Source of the DNA: Planctomycetota bacterium
GTDB taxonomy: Bacteria > Planctomycetota > Planctomycetia > Pirellulales > UBA1268
DNA: 8,940 nt
Assembly: GCA_027622795.1 (NCBI GenBank)
Contig: JAQBZA010000107.1
Coordinates: 1-8,940 of the forward strand
Reading direction: 5' to 3'
Shown here: positions 6,356 to 8,940 of the stretch, piece after piece
Layout: the number at the start of each line of letters is the position of its first letter
How positions within the stretch are numbered: the stretch's first letter is position 1
Position numbers and translations under genes: made by a program
Notes under the pieces: generated by a model
The model's database searches: none
Seen by the model: the letters and a program-made list of their open reading frames with translations, nothing else
Told to the model about the DNA's origin: nothing

Positions 6356-6373
6356 CGTCAGGGGCAACTGACG
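6356..6373 (+). promoter_or_regulatory. Stem-loop at the predicted 5' end of the DUF1559 mRNA
   Basis: CGTCAG (6356-6361), loop GGGCAA, CTGACG (6368-6373) make a perfect 6-base-pair stem that two G-U pairs can extend at the base. It begins almost exactly at the predicted transcript start, a position typical of 5' mRNA-stabilising hairpins; as DNA it is also a dyad that could be an operator. Confidence 0.45.
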
Positions 6374-6376
6374 GGA

Positions 6377-6389
6377 AAAACTCACGAAA
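6377..6389 (+). promoter_or_regulatory. Mirrored leader motif, right arm
   Basis: This is the second copy of AAAACTCACGAAA, identical in orientation relative to its own gene (DUF1559) to the copy in front of the tRNA nucleotidyltransferase. It lies just after the leader hairpin and 94 bases before the ATG. It may be one half of a divergent operator. Confidence 0.5.
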
Positions 6390-6470
6390 AACACATCTTT
6401 TTGTCGGTTCATTCCGTCGTGACGTGGGTGTCTTTGGGGCTTTTTTATTTTTTTATGCCCTATTATGGGC

Positions 6471-6475
6471 GGAGG
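6471..6475 (+). promoter_or_regulatory. Strong Shine-Dalgarno GGAGG
   Basis: GGAGG eight bases before ATG 6484 fixes the DUF1559 start and rules out the longer frame beginning at 6424. It is the only textbook ribosome site in the window, which suggests strong translation. Confidence 0.8.
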
Positions 6476-6483
6476 ATATTTCC

Positions 6484-7356
6484 ATGGCTCGTTTCTCAAT
6501 GGATCGAAAGGGCTTCACCCTTGTTGAACTGCTGGTGGTCATCGCCATCATCGGCGTTTTGATCGGCCTCTTGCTGCCCGCCGTCCAAGCCGCCCGTGAA
6601 GCGGCACGACGAAGTCAGTGCTCGAATAATTTGAAGCAGCAGGGCCTTGGCTTGCAGGTCCATGCTGATGCAAATGCCAGGGGCGGGGACAATTTTTTCC
6701 CAAAGATCGTTTCGTCAGGCCAAACTGCCAACGTGGGATTCAGTTGGATTTGCGCAATCCTTCCCGGCATGGAAGAGAGCAATCTTTACAACACGTTGAC
6801 GGCTGGAGCAAACGTCAAGACGGGCACGCACTCGTTGGCACTGACCGACAATCCTGGGCCTGCCACGGAATTGAAGTTTGCAAATTGCCCTTCCTTTGCA
6901 GGCACGACGAACGCCGCCTGCACAAACTACTTCGCCAACGCAGGTATCTGGGCGAATAGCAGTACACCCTCAGACAATGGTGGATTGTCATTTACGCAAG
7001 AGTTGGGCTTTAGCAGTTTCCGCAAGGGTACGAGCAAAACCATCCTGGTTGGAGAAAGCCGACAAAATCAGGCGGCTTCGGGTGGTGCGGCAACTCGGTG
7101 GGCGACCTACGAGGCGTGGATGCCGTTGAGTGTCAACGGCGCTACGGTCACTGGTACGAGCAACGATCTCATCGACGATACGACAGCGCAGAGCTATACC
7201 TTCACTGCTGGATCCATTCCCGCCTTGACACGGCAATGGGCACCTTCCAGTTACCATTCGGGCGGCCTTGTCGGCCACCTGTTTGCAGATGGGCACATCG
7301 AGTTCGTCAACTCGTCGGAAAGTGGCACCGTCTACGGCAATATGGCGATTCGGTAA
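6484..7356 (+). CDS. DUF1559 domain protein with prepilin-type N-terminal signal
   Basis: The 290-residue protein begins MARFSMDRKG, followed by FTLVELLVVIAIIGVLIGLL. The prepilin peptidase would cut between G10 and F11, and E15 is the conserved +5 glutamate. The hydrophobic helix then continues into PAVQAAREAARRSQCSNNLKQ, the highly conserved start of the DUF1559 (SBP_bac_10-type) planctomycete family. The C-terminal motif is HSGGLVGHLFADG (258-270), the H-x-DG signature; here ten rather than the usual nine residues lie between H and DG. Such proteins are exported and probably assemble as pseudopilins at the cell surface or periplasm; their precise role is unknown. Planctomycetes carry dozens of paralogues. 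The start is decided by GGAGG at 6471-6475. G+C is lower than in the flanking genes: 53% and 57% in two sampled 60-base lines against 70% in a scpB line. Two possible causes are codon adaptation to high expression and a separate history as a mobile paralogue family. Confidence 0.93.
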   Translation: MARFSMDRKGFTLVELLVVIAIIGVLIGLLLPAVQAAREAARRSQCSNNLKQQGLGLQVHADANARGGDNFFPKIVSSGQTANVGFSWICAILPGMEESNLYNTLTAGANVKTGTHSLALTDNPGPATELKFANCPSFAGTTNAACTNYFANAGIWANSSTPSDNGGLSFTQELGFSSFRKGTSKTILVGESRQNQAASGGAATRWATYEAWMPLSVNGATVTGTSNDLIDDTTAQSYTFTAGSIPALTRQWAPSSYHSGGLVGHLFADGHIEFVNSSESGTVYGNMAIR

Positions 7357-7428
7357 TAGCATATGTAGAGGCAGCGGGAGATTTTTCGGAAAGAATCCTG
7401 TTGCTCACGAGGCTGGACAGTGTTGAAC

Positions 7429-7460
7429 AAGACGGCTGGCGGGAAACCGCCGGCCGTCTT
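7429..7460 (+). terminator. Strong bidirectional terminator hairpin
   Basis: AAGACGGC (7429-7436) pairs with GCCGTCTT (7453-7460), and GGCGG (7438-7442) pairs with CCGCC (7447-7451) around a GAAA tetraloop. T7437 faces G7452 as a wobble, for 14 pairs in all. It lies 72 bases after the DUF1559 stop and 15 bases beyond the stop of the convergent GTPase gene. Each side has short T-rich sequence after the stem (TCTTCATTT on plus, TCTTGTT on minus), so it probably terminates both transcripts. Confidence 0.85.
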
Positions 7461-7475
7461 CATTTACTGCCAAGA

Positions 7476-8642
7476 TCAGCAATCCTGTGTGGCATCCCGT
7501 CTGCGAGAAAAGCCCAACTCCCGAATGAGCTCGCACTGTCGCCGGGTGAAGGGCATCGCTCCCGAGAGAAGCGACGGGTCAACCACCTCCTCAGGAACGA
7601 GTGCTTCGATCATTGCGGTGATCAGGCTATCGATTCCTTGGCCGGTGGCAGCGGAGGTAGCAATGCCGCGTGTGCCGGACGCGGCGAGGGTGGTGCGATC
7701 AATTTTTGAATGAACCCTCAACTGCTTCGGGGTACCGGACTCGGCAGCCTCATGGGGTGTCATTTTCAGATGGATGGCCTCCGAAGCATCGTCAACATCG
7801 AGGACAAGGCCGTCCTTGGTAGCCGCGGCCATCGTTCGTTCAATGCCCGCCCGTTCGGTCGGCGAGGCCACGGTGCCAGCAGACCGAAACCCGGCCGTAT
7901 CGATCAGATCAATTTCCCAGCCTGAGAGAACCAGCCGCGTTGTCAGGGCGTCGCGCGTCGTGCCCGGTTCCGCCGAGACGATGCTTCGGGCATAGCCGGC
8001 GATCGCGTTCACCAGACTGCTCTTTCCGGCATTGACCGGGCCGGTCACTACGACCCGCCACGGTTCCCCAAGCCGAAGGCCGACACGAGCGGCCTTTCGG
8101 AGCCGTGCCACGGCAGTGTAGACGGCCTCGGCGTTGCCTGCCCGCCGCAAGAACTCGATCCGTTCCAGCTCATCTGCGAGGGCCCCGGCCAACTGTCGGC
8201 AGAGGATGCGTGCCGCCCGGGGGCCGGCCACGTGGGGTAGTGCGTCGCGGGCTTCCCGTTCGATTTCCTGACGACTGAAACTTCCCGACGCTCGAAATGT
8301 CTCGAAACCGAACCCCATTCCCGGGCAGCGCTCGGCCCCAAGTGCTTCGAGACTTCTCATCACCGCCTCACTCGCCGCCAGCCCGCCATGGCAATGAATT
8401 TCCAGTCGGTCAGCCGTGTGCCGCACCACGACCAGTTCCTCGCCGTGCTCAGGATCGCCCCAGCGACCGAAGATCACCCCACCGTCGGGCCACTCCGCAA
8501 GAGGTTTCCTGCTGCGGGGAGTAAACCGTTGGGCAATGAGATCGCCGACACCCAGCCCGCGAACGCCGACGACCGCCAGAGCACCGCGCCCCGAGGGCGT
8601 GAGGAGTGCGACACGGACGACGGGGGGCAGATCGGAAGCCAT
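7476..8642 (-). CDS. MnmE/TrmE-related GTPase, shortened and divergent
   Basis: A 388-residue protein with MnmE architecture. The N-terminal TrmE_N-like domain (VRVALLTPSGRGALAVVGV near 9-27; LEIHCHGG, 80-87) leads through helices to a G domain. G1 is GPVNAGKS (201-208), keeping the asparagine that binds K+ in MnmE; G2 is GTTRD (227-231), G3 is DTAGF (248-252), G4 is SKID (312-315) in place of NKxD, and G5 is TSAATG near 329-334. True MnmE, with MnmG, modifies U34 of certain tRNAs. Here the P-G-E-F-T-x-R-A-F-x-N-G-K segment is lacking and the protein ends after TRRQCELIREL, about 60 residues short of the usual end, without the catalytic C-I-G-K tail. The shortening is native, because a terminator follows 15 bases later. 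It may have lost tRNA modification or be a lineage-specific GTPase. Start ATG 8642 is chosen because the TrmE_N domain begins there; the frame runs on to 8768. Confidence 0.82.
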   Translation of the reverse strand: MASDLPPVVRVALLTPSGRGALAVVGVRGLGVGDLIAQRFTPRSRKPLAEWPDGGVIFGRWGDPEHGEELVVVRHTADRLEIHCHGGLAASEAVMRSLEALGAERCPGMGFGFETFRASGSFSRQEIEREARDALPHVAGPRAARILCRQLAGALADELERIEFLRRAGNAEAVYTAVARLRKAARVGLRLGEPWRVVVTGPVNAGKSSLVNAIAGYARSIVSAEPGTTRDALTTRLVLSGWEIDLIDTAGFRSAGTVASPTERAGIERTMAAATKDGLVLDVDDASEAIHLKMTPHEAAESGTPKQLRVHSKIDRTTLAASGTRGIATSAATGQGIDSLITAMIEALVPEEVVDPSLLSGAMPFTRRQCELIRELGFSRRRDATQDC

Positions 8643-8804
8643 TGCTGTAGAATACTGGCTGAAAGCCTGGGGGGGGAGCCGCGGATGCGAGTGAGAGAGC
8701 CTTTCGTGGCGGGGTTGCATAATCAGCACAATCAATCCGGCACTGCACGCCACTGAGCCGTGTGGCATAGTTGGGCGTCACGACCCTCCCGGACCGATTA
8801 CCCG

Positions 8805-8940
8805 ATGCGGATTCTCTTCGCCCGTTGCACAATGCTGTTTCTTCTCATCGGCGGCTTCGCGCTCACTGGCGATGCGGGTTGGATCGCACGGCAGGCAGAA
8901 GGGCTGCTCAACGCCACCGCCGTTCCCTCTTGCGAACATC
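8805..8940 (+). CDS. N-terminus of an exported protein (3' end outside window)
   Basis: ATG 8805 opens a frame that stays open to the right edge (45 codons). It begins MRILFARCTMLFLLIGGFAL: a short basic start followed by a hydrophobic core, then TGDAGW, which reads as a Sec signal peptide with possible cleavage after the DA or AG. There is no lipobox cysteine at a suitable place (C8 is too early). The rest, AEGLLNATAVPSCE, is too short to identify. The gene is divergent from the GTPase gene with 162 bases between; no good promoter or ribosome site is evident there, and a run of eight G occurs at 8669-8676. Confidence 0.55.
   Translation, partial: MRILFARCTMLFLLIGGFALTGDAGWIARQAEGLLNATAVPSCEH

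Noticed and set aside
6290..6360. Promoter for the tRNA nucleotidyltransferase on the minus strand
   Set aside because: TTAACT-18-TATCGT is the only candidate and is too far from consensus to list as a feature.
6434..6466. Second promoter with TATTAT at 6461-6466
   Set aside because: The best upstream hexamer (TTGGGG, 6434-6439) is 21 bases away, and the start would fall in the ribosome site.
8669..8676. Run of eight G as a phase-variation tract
   Set aside because: It lies upstream of the likely GTPase start, outside coding sequence, and a single G-run in G+C-rich DNA is not strong evidence.
1..8940. CRISPR array, tRNA/rRNA genes, transposase or phage genes
   Set aside because: I looked for regularly spaced repeats, tRNA-like cloverleaf ends with the T-loop consensus, and transposase motifs, and saw none; the 43-base repeat has only two copies.

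Overview
The window looks like a piece of a planctomycete chromosome. Two things suggest this: a prepilin-like DUF1559 protein (an N-terminal type IV pilin methylation signal with a C-terminal H-x-DG motif), a family massively expanded in Planctomycetota, and high G+C coding sequence with mostly weak Shine-Dalgarno sites. It reads as ordinary chromosomal housekeeping DNA. I see no phage, transposase, CRISPR array, tRNA or rRNA.

Layout. A truncated gene, possibly the N-terminal half of a GT-B glycosyltransferase, enters from the left edge and meets tail-to-tail a small nucleoside 2-deoxyribosyltransferase-like gene (453-884, minus). Head-to-head with that, with overlapping or nearly touching starts, is an M20 metallopeptidase gene (859-2145, plus). 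Its stop codon lies in the first copy of a 43-base direct repeat (2143-2185 and 2241-2283) rich in hairpins. An orphan beta-class DNA methyltransferase (2333-3253), a tagatose/psicose 3-epimerase family enzyme (3393-4241) and an ScpB-like condensin subunit (4266-5012) follow on the plus strand. The last two are 24 bases apart and probably co-transcribed. ScpB converges on a CCA-adding enzyme or poly(A) polymerase-type tRNA nucleotidyltransferase (5021-6289, minus), with a hairpin across the scpB stop.

A 194-base divergent intergenic region (6290-6483) separates the nucleotidyltransferase from the DUF1559 gene (6484-7356, plus). It holds a good sigma70-type promoter, a hairpin near the predicted transcript start, and a 13-base motif that occurs once in the leader of each gene, in mirror orientation. 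The DUF1559 gene has the only strong GGAGG ribosome site in the window and is visibly less G+C-rich than its neighbours. It ends at a strong shared terminator hairpin (7429-7460), behind which a shortened MnmE/TrmE-related GTPase gene (7476-8642, minus) also ends. The right edge holds the first 45 codons of a secreted protein.

The genes do not form one pathway. tRNA maturation (nucleotidyltransferase), possible tRNA modification or another GTPase role (MnmE-like), chromosome organisation (ScpB, DNA methyltransferase) and small-molecule metabolism (M20 hydrolase, epimerase, NDT-like enzyme) sit side by side. No clearly new multi-gene system is evident. The best leads are the degenerate MnmE-like GTPase, the hairpin-bearing repeat, the mirrored leader motif, and the methyltransferase with an AT-hook-like tail.
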